64,000 nt of DNA from NCBI RefSeq assembly GCF_021729865.1, contig NZ_CP063400.1, positions 4,898,001-4,962,000 on the forward strand, read 5' to 3'. Source of the stretch: Hydrogenophaga sp. SL48. Lineage in GTDB: Bacteria; Pseudomonadota; Gammaproteobacteria; Burkholderiales; Burkholderiaceae_C. Both the position numbers and the translations under genes were made by a program. Of the stretch, positions 43,939-53,219 are shown piece after piece. Every line of letters starts with the position of its first letter. Within the stretch, counting starts at the first letter, position 1. A model generated the notes under the pieces. That model had not been told where the DNA came from. It did no database searches and worked only from the letters and a program-made list of their open reading frames with translations.

Positions 43939-46900
43939 GGTTCCAGGACGGAGGGGACCGTGTCGTTTGAAGAGTCTGAAGGGCTGCAGCCTTCAAAAGG
44001 CAGCGAGAAATGGAACACGCTGCCTTCCCCCTGCTGGCTTTCTGCCCAGATGCTACCACCGTGACGCTCCAGAATGCGACGCGTCAGGGCCAGTCCGATG
44101 CCCGTTCCTTCGAAATCGGACGCCCGGTGCAGGCGCTGAAACACCCCGAACAGCTTTTGTGCGTATTTGGTGTCGAACCCCACACCGTTGTCGCGCACGT
44201 AGAAGGTGTAGCCCACGGCCGGATCGACGCTCCAGCCGATCTCGATGCGGGCGCGCTCGCGTGGGCGGGAGTATTTGAAGGCGTTGCCCAGCAGGTTGGC
44301 CCAGACCTCACGCAACAACAGGGCGTCGCCCTGCACCACCGGCAGATCGGGCGCGATCACCCAGTCGACCACGCGGCCACCGGTGTCGTGGGCGATCTGG
44401 CTCACCACGGCTTCCACCAGCATCGCGAAGTCCACCGCAGTGACGTTGACCGCCGAGCGGCCCAGGCGCGAGAACGCGAGCAGGCCATCGATGAGCTGGC
44501 TCATGTGGCGTGCCGAGTTGCCGATGGTGCCAAGGTAACGCTGGGTGGTGTCGTCACCCCCGTCGCCAAGGTGTTCTTCCAGCAGGCTGACGAAGCTGGA
44601 GATGTGGCGCAAAGGCGAGCGCAGGTCGTGCGACACCGAATACGAGAACGACTCCAGATCCTTGTTCGCCGCGAGCAGTTGCTCTGTGCGCTCGACCACG
44701 CGGTTCTCCAGCTCGTCGTTGATGTTGCGCATCAGGTCGTCGAGCCGCTTGGCGTCGGTCATGTCGCGGTTGATCTTGGCAAATCCGCGCAACTCGCCGC
44801 TGTCGTCGCGCAGGGCGATCAGTACCGAGTGCGACCAGTACTGGGAGCCGTCCTTGCGGGCTTGCCAGGTGTTCAATTCGTGCTGGCCGCGCGACGCGGC
44901 CATGCGCAGCATCTGGTTGGCGTTGGCCACGGCCTCACCCGGTTCGCTCTGCTGAAACAGTATCGCGTAGTGCTTGCCCAGCATCTCGGTCGGTGAATAG
45001 CCTTCCATGCGCTGGGCGCTGTCGGTCCAGTCGGTGATGCAGCCTTGCGAGTCGAGGAAGAAGATGCAGTACTCGCGCAGGTTGTCGACCATCAGGCGGA
45101 ACCGCTGCTCGCTCTCCAGCAGTTCCAGGGAGCGCTCCTTGATGCGGGTCTCCAGTTCTTCGTTGAGCTGACTCACCCTTTCCTCGATGCGCTTGCGGTC
45201 GGTGATGTCGATGGCTTGCACGATCACGCCTTGCACCAGGCCTTCGTGGAAGTCCGGGAGGTAGGTCGAGCTGATGTAGACCGGGGTGCCGTCGGCCTTG
45301 TTGCGCCAGGCTTCATGGTGCTGTACCTGGCCATCCAGTGCACCTTGCAGCAGTGGACGGCACTCGTTCCATACCGTCGGCGGCAGGCATTCGCTGACAT
45401 GCAGGCCCAGCATGTTCTCGGGCACCAGACCGAAGTTGTCTCGGTGCTCATCATTGGCAAAGCGGTAACGGAGCATCGCATCCACGTAGGCGATGAGCCC
45501 CGGTACGTGGTTGGTGACCGTTTGCAGAAAGCGCTGGCTTTCGCGCAGGGCGATCTCGGCCGATTTGCGCTGCGAGATGTCCACGACCGAGGTGTTGCTG
45601 CGCAGGAAGCGCCCCTCGGCATCGCACACCGCCGACGAGGACAGCAGCGCATGAAACACCGTTCCGTCCCGGCGGCGGATCTCGTACTCTGACGCTTCCA
45701 GCACTTCACCGCGCATCAGCCGCTGCAGGCGGTCGTCCAGCAGAGCGGTGCGCGAGGGCAGTATGAAATCGCGGAAGCTCTTGATCCCGACCACTTCCTC
45801 GCGCCGATACCCCAGCCAGCGCAGCTCGGTGTCGTTGACCGACACATAGATGCCCTGGGGGTCCAGGGAGTGGTATCCACACGGGGCCTGGTTGTAGAGC
45901 GTCTGGGCCTGTTGCAGAGCCTCGTTGAGCTGACCGTTGGCACGTTGCACCTGGTCTTCCGAAGCCTTGCGTTCGGTGATGTCCAGCATCTGGATGAACA
46001 GGCCCTGAACCTGCCCGTCGCTCCGGTAGGGCGTGTATTCAATGCTGGCGTAGAAGCCGTGGCCGTCGGGGAACCTGCGGGGGGCCTCGACATACTGCGC
46101 TTCTCCGGCCAGTGCGGCCTGCAGCAGGGGCAGAGAACCATCGAAGTCTTCGGGTCGGACGATCTCGCTCAGGTGCAAACCCAGCAGACGGTCGGGTGTG
46201 CCGTTGTGCCAGCGGGCGAAGCTCGCGTTCGCAAAGCGGCAGATCAGCTGGGGGTCGAAGAATGCCAGCTGGACCGGCACGCTGTTGGTGATGGTCTGCA
46301 GGAAGTTGCGTTGAACCTGCAGCGCCTGTTCGGCGGCTTTCCGCTCCGTGATGTCCACCAGGGTGTTGTTGGTGCGGACAAAGCGACCTTCGCTGTCGAC
46401 GACGGCGGTGCTGCTGAGCAGCGCCACGAAGGTCGAGCCGTCGCGGCGGCGCATGCCCAGCTCGGCCGCATCCAGTTTTTCATTCCGGATCAGCCTTTGC
46501 AGGCGATCCTTGATCTGGTCCATAAAAGCCGGCAGCACGTGGTCACGGAAGTGCATTTTCCCGATGACTTCGTCGCGCCGGTAGCCCAGCCATTCGAGTT
46601 CGGTGCGGTTGATCGACACGTAGGTGCCGGAGGCGTCCACCGAGTGGTACCCACAGGGTGCCTGGTCGTACAAGGCCTGGGCGTCCTGGAGCGTCCTGCG
46701 CATCCGGTCGTTGACCGCGGCGAGTTCGGCGGTGCGTTCGTGCACCCGCGTTTCAAGTTCTGCGTTGAGCCGACGGATGTGCTCCTGCTGCTCGTGCGCT
46801 TCGGTGATGTCACGCGACACCACCAGCAACATGACCGGTTTGCCCTGCGTGTCGGTGATGGGGGAGACCACCGTGTCAAACCACTTCGGTGTGCCCTTGA

Positions 46901-47750
46901 AGGTGTGGGCGAAGGCGGTGTGGCGCGAGCTGACACCCGACTTGGCCCGCATCAACGCGGCCTGAGCCTTCTGCCGGCCCTCTTCCGGCCACCATTGGGT
47001 CCAGTCCGAGCCGCGCACCTGCTCAAAATCGTCCACCTCCACCAGCCGGCAGCCCTGTGCCGTCATCTGCAGCACATGTCCTTCCAGATCCAGCACCTTG
47101 GTGCAGTCCGCGCTGCTGGCAATGATCTGGCGGTTGAGCTCGTCCTTGATGCGCGCGTCGGCTTCCAGCTGGCGCAGTTGGCTGATGTCCTGCACGAAGC
47201 CCAGCTGGCTGACGATCTGCCCGCTCTCGTTGGTCTGGGGGATGTTGCGAGCGATCACATGGGTGACCTGCTCGGTGCCGGGTCGAACGATGCGGAACTC
47301 CAGGCTCAGGCTGTCCCCCCGCCCGATGCCGTTGGTCCAGTGTTCTTTCACCCGCTCCAGGTCGTCGGGATGCACATGGCGGAACCACCCAAAGTCGGGG
47401 AAGTCCTTCTGCTCCAGTCCGAAGATCTGTTGCAGCATGGCGTCCACATGGGTCAGTGTGCCGTCACGCCCGGTGCGAAACACGCCGATGGGGAACACGG
47501 TGCCCAGCGTGGTGAACAGCGCGCCATATTCAAACGGTGCCGTGGCCGCGTCGCTGCCGAAGGCCTTGGGCAAACCGTTGAAAGGATGGGGTGCCGGCTC
47601 AGAGGCATGGGCGGGCGGCTGACGCCAGTGGCTCAACTCGGCGCGCAGGGCGGCAATCTCATCGAGCAGCGCGCGCTCACGCTCCGACACCGGCCCGTCC
47701 GGAGGTGCCTCCCTGGGCTTGGATCCTGCGGAGGGGTGAATCGCGCTCAT
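43935..47750 (-). CDS. cytoplasmic seven-PAS sensor histidine kinase
   Basis: A 1271-residue kinase without membrane helices. Seven PAS domains are visible at about 75-190, 205-315, 355-470, 480-595, 610-725, 738-850 and 882-1000, then HisKA with His1041 (SVSHDLRSP) and HATPase at ~1130-1255 (NLLGNAFKYS, DNGVGFD, GTGIGLA). PAS3-4 and PAS5-6 are a duplicated module with a period near 258 residues (CGYHSVD at 366, CGYHSLD at 624). Coiled-coil linkers (RLNAELETRVHERTAEL and similar) join the domains. It should phosphorylate the overlapping response regulator. Signals are unknown; no Cys or His clearly marks a haem or flavin site. Confidence 0.93.
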   Translation of the reverse strand: MSAIHPSAGSKPREAPPDGPVSERERALLDEIAALRAELSHWRQPPAHASEPAPHPFNGLPKAFGSDAATAPFEYGALFTTLGTVFPIGVFRTGRDGTLTHVDAMLQQIFGLEQKDFPDFGWFRHVHPDDLERVKEHWTNGIGRGDSLSLEFRIVRPGTEQVTHVIARNIPQTNESGQIVSQLGFVQDISQLRQLEADARIKDELNRQIIASSADCTKVLDLEGHVLQMTAQGCRLVEVDDFEQVRGSDWTQWWPEEGRQKAQAALMRAKSGVSSRHTAFAHTFKGTPKWFDTVVSPITDTQGKPVMLLVVSRDITEAHEQQEHIRRLNAELETRVHERTAELAAVNDRMRRTLQDAQALYDQAPCGYHSVDASGTYVSINRTELEWLGYRRDEVIGKMHFRDHVLPAFMDQIKDRLQRLIRNEKLDAAELGMRRRDGSTFVALLSSTAVVDSEGRFVRTNNTLVDITERKAAEQALQVQRNFLQTITNSVPVQLAFFDPQLICRFANASFARWHNGTPDRLLGLHLSEIVRPEDFDGSLPLLQAALAGEAQYVEAPRRFPDGHGFYASIEYTPYRSDGQVQGLFIQMLDITERKASEDQVQRANGQLNEALQQAQTLYNQAPCGYHSLDPQGIYVSVNDTELRWLGYRREEVVGIKSFRDFILPSRTALLDDRLQRLMRGEVLEASEYEIRRRDGTVFHALLSSSAVCDAEGRFLRSNTSVVDISQRKSAEIALRESQRFLQTVTNHVPGLIAYVDAMLRYRFANDEHRDNFGLVPENMLGLHVSECLPPTVWNECRPLLQGALDGQVQHHEAWRNKADGTPVYISSTYLPDFHEGLVQGVIVQAIDITDRKRIEERVSQLNEELETRIKERSLELLESEQRFRLMVDNLREYCIFFLDSQGCITDWTDSAQRMEGYSPTEMLGKHYAILFQQSEPGEAVANANQMLRMAASRGQHELNTWQARKDGSQYWSHSVLIALRDDSGELRGFAKINRDMTDAKRLDDLMRNINDELENRVVERTEQLLAANKDLESFSYSVSHDLRSPLRHISSFVSLLEEHLGDGGDDTTQRYLGTIGNSARHMSQLIDGLLAFSRLGRSAVNVTAVDFAMLVEAVVSQIAHDTGGRVVDWVIAPDLPVVQGDALLLREVWANLLGNAFKYSRPRERARIEIGWSVDPAVGYTFYVRDNGVGFDTKYAQKLFGVFQRLHRASDFEGTGIGLALTRRILERHGGSIWAESQQGEGSVFHFSLPFEGCSPSDSSNDTVPSVLEP

Positions 47751-47801
47751 GTCATTCCACTTTACCTCAGTGGGTCGCGACGCAAGTGCGAAATGTGACA
47801 G

Positions 47802-49304
47802 TCAGAAGCGGGGCAAATCGGGGTGTTGCAGGCGCCCGCCGCGCACCAGCATCTTTCCGTACTCGGCACAACGTTGCAGCGTGGGAATCACTTTCCCGGG
47901 GTTGAGTAGCTCTTTCGTATCAAAAGCCCGTTTCACCCCGAACATCTGGGCGTTCTCCTCGGGAGAGAACTGCACGCACATGCTGTTGAGCTTCTCCACG
48001 CCCACCCCGTGCTCGCCCGTGACCGTGCCGCCCATGGCCACGCTGGCTTCCAGGATGTCGGCGCCAAACAGTTCGCAGCGTCGCAGCTGGTCGGGGTCGT
48101 TGGCGTCGAACAGGATCAGCGGGTGCAGGTTGCCGTCACCGGCGTGGAACACGTTGGCACAACGCAGGCCGTATTTCTGCTCCATCTCGGCGATCGCAAA
48201 CAGGATGTCGGCCAGGCGCTTGCGCGGGATGGTCGAGTCCATGCACATGTAGTCGGGGCTGATGCGCCCGCTGGCGGGAAACGCGTTCTTGCGCCCGCTC
48301 CAGAACCGCAGGCGCTCCGCCTCGTCCTGGCTGACCGCGATGGCGGTGGCGCCGCAGCGCCGCAGCACGGCGCTCATGCGGCCAATTTCTTCCTCCACTT
48401 CTTCGGGCGTGCCGTCGCTCTCGCACAGCAGGATGGCGGCGGCGTTGAGGTCATAGCCGGCGTGCACGAAATCTTCCACCGCGGCGGTCATGGGCTTGTC
48501 CATCATCTCCAGCCCGGCCGGGATGATGCCGGCGGCAATCACCGCGGCCACGGCGTCGCCCGCCTTCTGGATGTCGTCGAAGCTGGCCATGATGCAGCGC
48601 GCCAGCAAGGGCTTGGGCACCAGCTTCACCGTGACTTCGGTGGTGACGGCCAGCATGCCTTCGCTGCCGATGATGAGCGAGAGCAGGTCGAGCCCGGGGG
48701 TGTCCAGCGCCTCACCGCCGAAGGTGACGGGCGCGCCCTCGATGGTGAAACCGCGCACCTGCAGCACGTTGTGCACCGTCAGGCCGTATTTCAGGCAGTG
48801 CACGCCGCCCGAGTTTTCGGCCACGTTGCCGCCGATGGTGCAGGCGATCTGGCTGCTCGGGTCGGGTGCGTAGTACAGGCCGTGGGGTGCGGCGGCTTCG
48901 CTGATGGCGAGGTTGCGCACCCCGCCCTGGACCACGGCCGTGCGCGAGCGCGGGTCGATGGACAGGATCTTGTTGAACTTGGCCAGCGAGAGTGTCACCC
49001 CCATGGCATGGGGCATGGCGCCGCCGGAGAGACCGGTGCCCGCGCCCCGCGCCACCACCGGCACGCCCAGCGCGTGGCAGGCTTTGAGCACGGCGGCCAC
49101 CTGGGCCTCGGTCTCGGGCAGGGCCACCACCAGCGGCCGCTGGCGGTAGGCGGTCAGGCCGTCGCATTCGTAGGGCACGGTGTCTTCGGCCTGCCAGAGC
49201 AGGGCGTGCCCCGGCAGCAACCCCTGCAAGACGCGCACCACTTCGGCCTGGCGGGCGGCGCGCTCGGCGCGGGTGACTTCGGCGGAGGCGATGGGGGCGT
49301 TCAT
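47802..49304 (-). CDS. glcD: glycolate oxidase FAD subunit GlcD-like
   Basis: A 500-residue FAD-linked oxidase of the GlcD/D-lactate dehydrogenase family. The FAD-binding PP loop is VVARGAGTGLSGGA, with TIGGNVAENSGGVHCLKYG downstream, and the C-terminal cap holds HAGDGNLHPLILFD and GTVTGEHGVGVEK. It would oxidise glycolate to glyoxylate together with GlcE and GlcF, but neither is present next to it, so D-lactate or another 2-hydroxyacid is possible. Confidence 0.88.
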   Translation of the reverse strand: MNAPIASAEVTRAERAARQAEVVRVLQGLLPGHALLWQAEDTVPYECDGLTAYRQRPLVVALPETEAQVAAVLKACHALGVPVVARGAGTGLSGGAMPHAMGVTLSLAKFNKILSIDPRSRTAVVQGGVRNLAISEAAAPHGLYYAPDPSSQIACTIGGNVAENSGGVHCLKYGLTVHNVLQVRGFTIEGAPVTFGGEALDTPGLDLLSLIIGSEGMLAVTTEVTVKLVPKPLLARCIMASFDDIQKAGDAVAAVIAAGIIPAGLEMMDKPMTAAVEDFVHAGYDLNAAAILLCESDGTPEEVEEEIGRMSAVLRRCGATAIAVSQDEAERLRFWSGRKNAFPASGRISPDYMCMDSTIPRKRLADILFAIAEMEQKYGLRCANVFHAGDGNLHPLILFDANDPDQLRRCELFGADILEASVAMGGTVTGEHGVGVEKLNSMCVQFSPEENAQMFGVKRAFDTKELLNPGKVIPTLQRCAEYGKMLVRGGRLQHPDLPRF

Positions 49305-49396
49305 GGCGAATCAGTTTAGGCCAATCGGGCCCGGGCGTATTGAAGAAACTTGCAGCACTCCGTGAGGGGTTTTGACGCCAGGCCCGGTTGGGGGCT

Positions 49397-49425
49397 CTTG
49401 AAAACCACGCCGGCGATCCCTATTC
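49397..49425 (+). promoter_or_regulatory. sigma-32-like heat-shock promoter of hsp20
   Basis: CTTGAAA at 49397-49403 and CCCTATTC at 49418-49425, 14 bases apart, match the known sigma-32 pattern (CTTGAA, 13-17 bases, CCCATNT). It lies about 60 bp upstream of the small heat-shock gene. Confidence 0.7.
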
Positions 49426-49488
49426 TTTGGACAAGGGGTTGCGTGGTCGCCGCCCCGTCAACAGCCCCCTCATCCAGGAGTGAATGCC

Positions 49489-49917
49489 ATGAACCATCTG
49501 ATTGCCCGTTCCGGTCTGTTCGACGACTTTTTCAAGGACGTTGCGCCCGGTTTTTATGTCCGTCCGCTGCACGGCGACTCGTTGCCATCGCCCTCCCAGA
49601 TCAAGATCGACGTGAAAGAGACGCCGACGGCCTACACCGTGGTGGCCGAGGTGCCGGGCGTGGCCAAAGAGGACATCCACGTCACCGTGGAAGGCGGTGT
49701 GGTGACCCTGCGCGCCGAGATCAAGCAGGAAGACAGCCAGAACCAGGACGAGAAGGTGCTGCGCACCGAGCGCTACTACGGCGCCGTGGCCCGCAGCTTC
49801 CAGCTGGCGGCCGACATCGACAACGAGCGCGCCAAAGCGAAGTACGACAACGGTGTGCTGACGCTGACGCTGCCTAAAAAGGTGGCTGTCGCTGGCCAAC
49901 GACTGAACATTGAGTGA
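49489..49917 (+). CDS. Hsp20-family small heat-shock protein
   Basis: A 142-residue alpha-crystallin-type chaperone that holds unfolding proteins. The crystallin domain runs from ~35 to ~130 (VAEVPGVAKEDIHVTVEGGVVTLRAE, YDNGVLTLTLPKK), with a short N-terminal arm (GLFDDFFKD). The terminal IXI-like motif is reduced to LNIE. CAGGAG is 8 bases before ATG 49489. The stop codon touches that of the convergent LysR gene with no gap. Confidence 0.92.
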   Translation: MNHLIARSGLFDDFFKDVAPGFYVRPLHGDSLPSPSQIKIDVKETPTAYTVVAEVPGVAKEDIHVTVEGGVVTLRAEIKQEDSQNQDEKVLRTERYYGAVARSFQLAADIDNERAKAKYDNGVLTLTLPKKVAVAGQRLNIE

Positions 49918-50787
49918 TCAGCTCAGCGACTTCTTGAGCCACTCGGCGAACGCCGCGCACTCCCAGCGGTCCATGGTGCCCGTCCGCCAGCACAGGTAGT
50001 GCGCGTGCGGGCTGGGCACGTGGCGTTCGTACAGCGGCACCAGCGTGCCGTGCTCCAGCCAGGGCGCGGCCAGCTTGAGCCGCACCAGCGCCACGCCCAT
50101 GCCGGCGGCGGCGCCATCGCACATGAGGCCGATGTCGTTGAACTGCGAGCCGTCCACCGGCTCGGGCCAGTCCAGGTCGTGCGCGGCGAACCAGGTGCGC
50201 CAGGGCTCCAGCGGGCTGCGCAGCAGGGGCACGCCTTCGAGGTCTTCTGGTGTGTCGAACGGGCCGTGTTCGCGCGCGAACGCCGGCGAGGCCAGCGGTG
50301 TGACGTCGTCCTTCATCAGGCAGACGTGCTCCACGTCGGCGTAGCGGCCGGTGCCAAAGCGGATCATCAGGTCGGCGTCCTCGGCCACCACGTCGAGCAG
50401 CGGGATGCTGACCTGCAGTGTCAGGTCGATCTCCGGGTAGGCCTCGCTGAACTGTTTCAGGCGCGGCAGCAGGATGGAGCGCGCGAACGTGGGCGTGACC
50501 GCCAGGCGCAGCTTGCGCCGCCCGGGCGTGACCGCGTTGCTGGGGAACTTCTGCAGGATCGCCAGGCCCTCGCGCACATGCGCCAGGTACTCGCTGCCTT
50601 CGGTCGTCAGTGAAAAATCGGCCCGGCCAAACAGCTTGGTCCCGAGGATCTGCTCCAGCTGCTTGATGCGGTGGCTGACCGCGCTGGGCGTGACACACAG
50701 CTCCTCGCTGGTCTGCGTGACGCTGCGCAGGCGCGCCAGCGCTTCGAAGGTCAGCAGGCACTGAATCGGCGGAATTCGAATCGTCAC
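49918..50787 (-). CDS. LysR-family regulator (GcvA-like)
   Basis: A 289-residue transcription regulator with an N-terminal winged HTH (FEALARLRSVTQTSEELCVTPSAVSHRIKQLE region) and a C-terminal substrate-binding domain (~90-285). It is closest in style to the GcvA group that controls amino acid and one-carbon genes. It lies upstream of nothing on its own strand but next to purU, so purU or the aminotransferase could be targets; this is a guess. Confidence 0.88.
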   Translation of the reverse strand: MTIRIPPIQCLLTFEALARLRSVTQTSEELCVTPSAVSHRIKQLEQILGTKLFGRADFSLTTEGSEYLAHVREGLAILQKFPSNAVTPGRRKLRLAVTPTFARSILLPRLKQFSEAYPEIDLTLQVSIPLLDVVAEDADLMIRFGTGRYADVEHVCLMKDDVTPLASPAFAREHGPFDTPEDLEGVPLLRSPLEPWRTWFAAHDLDWPEPVDGSQFNDIGLMCDGAAAGMGVALVRLKLAAPWLEHGTLVPLYERHVPSPHAHYLCWRTGTMDRWECAAFAEWLKKSLS

Positions 50788-50876
50788 GTCAAACCCTCAG
50801 GTGCAGCGAGCGAAGTGATCTGGCCCAGGCACGACGCGCACGGCCGCCCCGAAGCGGGCTGCATCGGGGAGCGTCC

Positions 50877-51725
50877 TCATTTAAAGACCACGGTCTTGTG
50901 CCCGTTCAGCAGCACGCGGTGTTCGCTGTGCCACTTCACCGCCCGCGCCAGCACCTGGCTTTCGGTGTCCCGGCCCCGCGCGGTGAGGTCTTCCACGTCG
51001 TCGGTGTGGTCCACGCGGGCCACGTCCTGCTCGATGATCGGGCCTTCGTCCAGGTCGGCCGTCACGTAGTGCGCGGTCGCGCCGATCAGCTTCACGCCGC
51101 GGTCGTGCGCCTGGTAGTAGGGCTTGGCGCCTTTGAAGCTGGGCAGGAAGCTGTGGTGGATGTTGATCGCCTTGCCCGAGAGTTCTCGGCACAGGTCGTT
51201 GCTCAGGATCTGCATGTAGCGCGCCAGCACCACGAGTTCGGCGCCTTCGCTGCGGATCACCTCCAGCTGCCTGGCCTCGGCCTGGGCCTTGGTCGCGCCG
51301 GTCACCGGGATGTGGTGGAAGGGCACGTTGTAGCCCGCGGCGAGCTGGTAGAACTCGCGGTGGTTGCTCACGATGGCTCGGATGTCCAGCCGCAGCAGGC
51401 CGCTCTTCCAGCGGAACATCAGGTCGTTCAGGCAGTGGCCTTCCTTGCTGACGAAGATCACGGTCTTCATCGGCTCGGCCAGCGGGTGCAGGCTCCACCG
51501 CATCGCGAAGGGTTCGGCGAACAGTTTCAGGTGCAGGCGCAGGTCGTCCTGCGTGAGCTGGCCGCAGGTGAACTGCACCCGCATGAAAAACAGGCCGGTG
51601 CCGTGGTCGTTGTACTGGGCGGCTTCTTCGATGTTGCCGCCGCGCTCCAGCAAAAAGCCGGAGACGGCGTGCACGATGCCGGGACGGTCCTGGCAGGAGA
51701 GGGTGAGGACGTAGGTGTGGTTCAT
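50877..51725 (-). CDS. purU: formyltetrahydrofolate deformylase
   Basis: A 282-residue enzyme that splits 10-formyltetrahydrofolate to formate and tetrahydrofolate, balancing one-carbon units. N-terminal ACT domain (~1-80, LTLSCQDRPGIVHAVSGFL) and formyltransferase domain with NIHHSFLPSFKGAKPY, Asp in DLDEGPIIEQD. ATG at 51725 matches the family start. Divergent from the aminotransferase gene over 121 bp. Confidence 0.95.
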   Translation of the reverse strand: MNHTYVLTLSCQDRPGIVHAVSGFLLERGGNIEEAAQYNDHGTGLFFMRVQFTCGQLTQDDLRLHLKLFAEPFAMRWSLHPLAEPMKTVIFVSKEGHCLNDLMFRWKSGLLRLDIRAIVSNHREFYQLAAGYNVPFHHIPVTGATKAQAEARQLEVIRSEGAELVVLARYMQILSNDLCRELSGKAINIHHSFLPSFKGAKPYYQAHDRGVKLIGATAHYVTADLDEGPIIEQDVARVDHTDDVEDLTARGRDTESQVLARAVKWHSEHRVLLNGHKTVVFK

Positions 51726-51846
51726 GGCGGTGCCGATTGTCGCAGGCCCGTCGGCGGTGGGTCTGCCCGGCGTTGGGGCAGTGGCGCCACCGACCCGGGT
51801 GCGTGGTGCCAGAATCTGGCGATCCCCATTTGCCGGAGACGCCCCC

Positions 51847-53187
51847 ATGGCTTTCAACGAATTCCGCATGGACAACCAGTGGTTGCCCTTCACCCCCAAC
51901 CGCAGCTTCCAGCAGGACCCACGCATCTTCGTCGCCGCCGACGGCATGCACTTCACCACGCACGACGGCAAGCAGGTCATCGACGGCATCTCCAGCCTGT
52001 GGTGCGTGGGGGCCGGCCACAACCGCCAGCCCATCAACGAAGCCATCAAGAAGCAGCTCGACACGCTCGACTACGCCACCGCCTTCAGCGTCAGCAACGA
52101 CAAGGCCTTCCGCGCCGCCGAGATGATCGCGGCCATGGCGCCGGGCGACCTGAACAAGGTGCTGTTCTGCAACTCCGGCAGTGAAGCGGCCGACACCTCG
52201 CTCAAGGTGGCGCTGGCCTACCACCGCGCGCGGGGCGAGGGCCACCGCAACCTCTTCATCGGCCGCGAGCGCGGCTACCACGGCGTCAACTTCGGCGGCA
52301 TGAGCGTGGGCGGCATCCCGGCCAATCGCAAGATGTACGGGTCGGCCCTGCTGCCGCGCGTGGACCACCTGCGCTTCATCCACGACCCGGTGAACCACGC
52401 CTACATCCACAACCAGGAACCGGTGTGGAACGAAGACCTGCTGCTGGAGCTGGAAAACCGCATCCTGCCGCTGCACGACGCCAGCAACGTGGCGGCGGTG
52501 ATCGTCGAGCCCGTGGCCGGCAGCGCGGGCTGGTACATCCCGCCGCAGGGCTACCTGAAACGGCTCCGGGAGATCTGCGACAAGCACGGCATCCTGCTGA
52601 TCTTCGACGAGGTCATCACCGGCTTCGGTCGCCTGGGCACGCCGTTCGCTTCCGACTACTACGGCGTGCAGCCCGACATGCTGAACTTCGCCAAGGCCAT
52701 CACCAACGGCGTGATCCCGCTCGGCGGCGTGGTCTGCACCGACCGCATCTACGACGCGATGATGGGTGCGCACGGCAGCGCCCCGCAGCATGCGATCGAG
52801 TTCTTCCACGGCTACACCTACTCGGGCCACCCGGTGGCCTGCGCGGCGGCCATCGCCACGCTGGACCTGTTCCGCGAAGAGAAGCTGTTTGAGCGCGCGG
52901 GCCAGATGGCGCCGGTGCTGGGCGACGCCATGCACAGCGCCCTGAAGGGCCTGCCCAACGTGATCAGCATCCGCAGCCTGGGGCTGGCGGCCGCGGTGGA
53001 GCTGTCGTCCATCCCCGGCCTGCCGGGCAAGCGCGCGTTCGACATCTTCATGGACTGCTACAAGCACGGCGTTCTGGTGCGCAACGCGGGCGAGAACCTG
53101 GTGTTTGCGCCGCCGTATATTGTGGAAAAGTCGCACATCGATACCATGGTCGACGTGCTGGCCGACGCGATCAAGCGCCACGCCTGA
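51847..53187 (+). CDS. class III aminotransferase (beta-alanine/omega-amino acid:pyruvate type)
   Basis: A 446-residue PLP-dependent transaminase. NSGSEAADTSLKVAL, the PLP-phosphate loop, IIFDEVITGFGRLG-like LIFDEVITGFGRLG, the Schiff-base Lys in NFAKAITNGVIPLGG and FFHGYTYSGHPVACAA are all present. The motif set fits omega-amino acid:pyruvate aminotransferases that act on beta-alanine, taurine or similar amines. The exact amine is not determined. ATG at 51847 follows CCGGAGA. Confidence 0.9.
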   Translation: MAFNEFRMDNQWLPFTPNRSFQQDPRIFVAADGMHFTTHDGKQVIDGISSLWCVGAGHNRQPINEAIKKQLDTLDYATAFSVSNDKAFRAAEMIAAMAPGDLNKVLFCNSGSEAADTSLKVALAYHRARGEGHRNLFIGRERGYHGVNFGGMSVGGIPANRKMYGSALLPRVDHLRFIHDPVNHAYIHNQEPVWNEDLLLELENRILPLHDASNVAAVIVEPVAGSAGWYIPPQGYLKRLREICDKHGILLIFDEVITGFGRLGTPFASDYYGVQPDMLNFAKAITNGVIPLGGVVCTDRIYDAMMGAHGSAPQHAIEFFHGYTYSGHPVACAAAIATLDLFREEKLFERAGQMAPVLGDAMHSALKGLPNVISIRSLGLAAAVELSSIPGLPGKRAFDIFMDCYKHGVLVRNAGENLVFAPPYIVEKSHIDTMVDVLADAIKRHA

Positions 53188-53219
53188 AGCCGTTCTTTCA
53201 CCACCCAAGGGAGCCCCGC

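Noticed and set aside
45204-46721. Internal repeats considered as a CRISPR-like or satellite array
   Set aside because: They are two diverged coding copies of a PAS module, not short identical repeats with spacers.
50881-53208. A 775-codon - strand frame covering purU and the aminotransferase in a different frame
   Set aside because: Both covered genes are well supported and the long frame has no domain.
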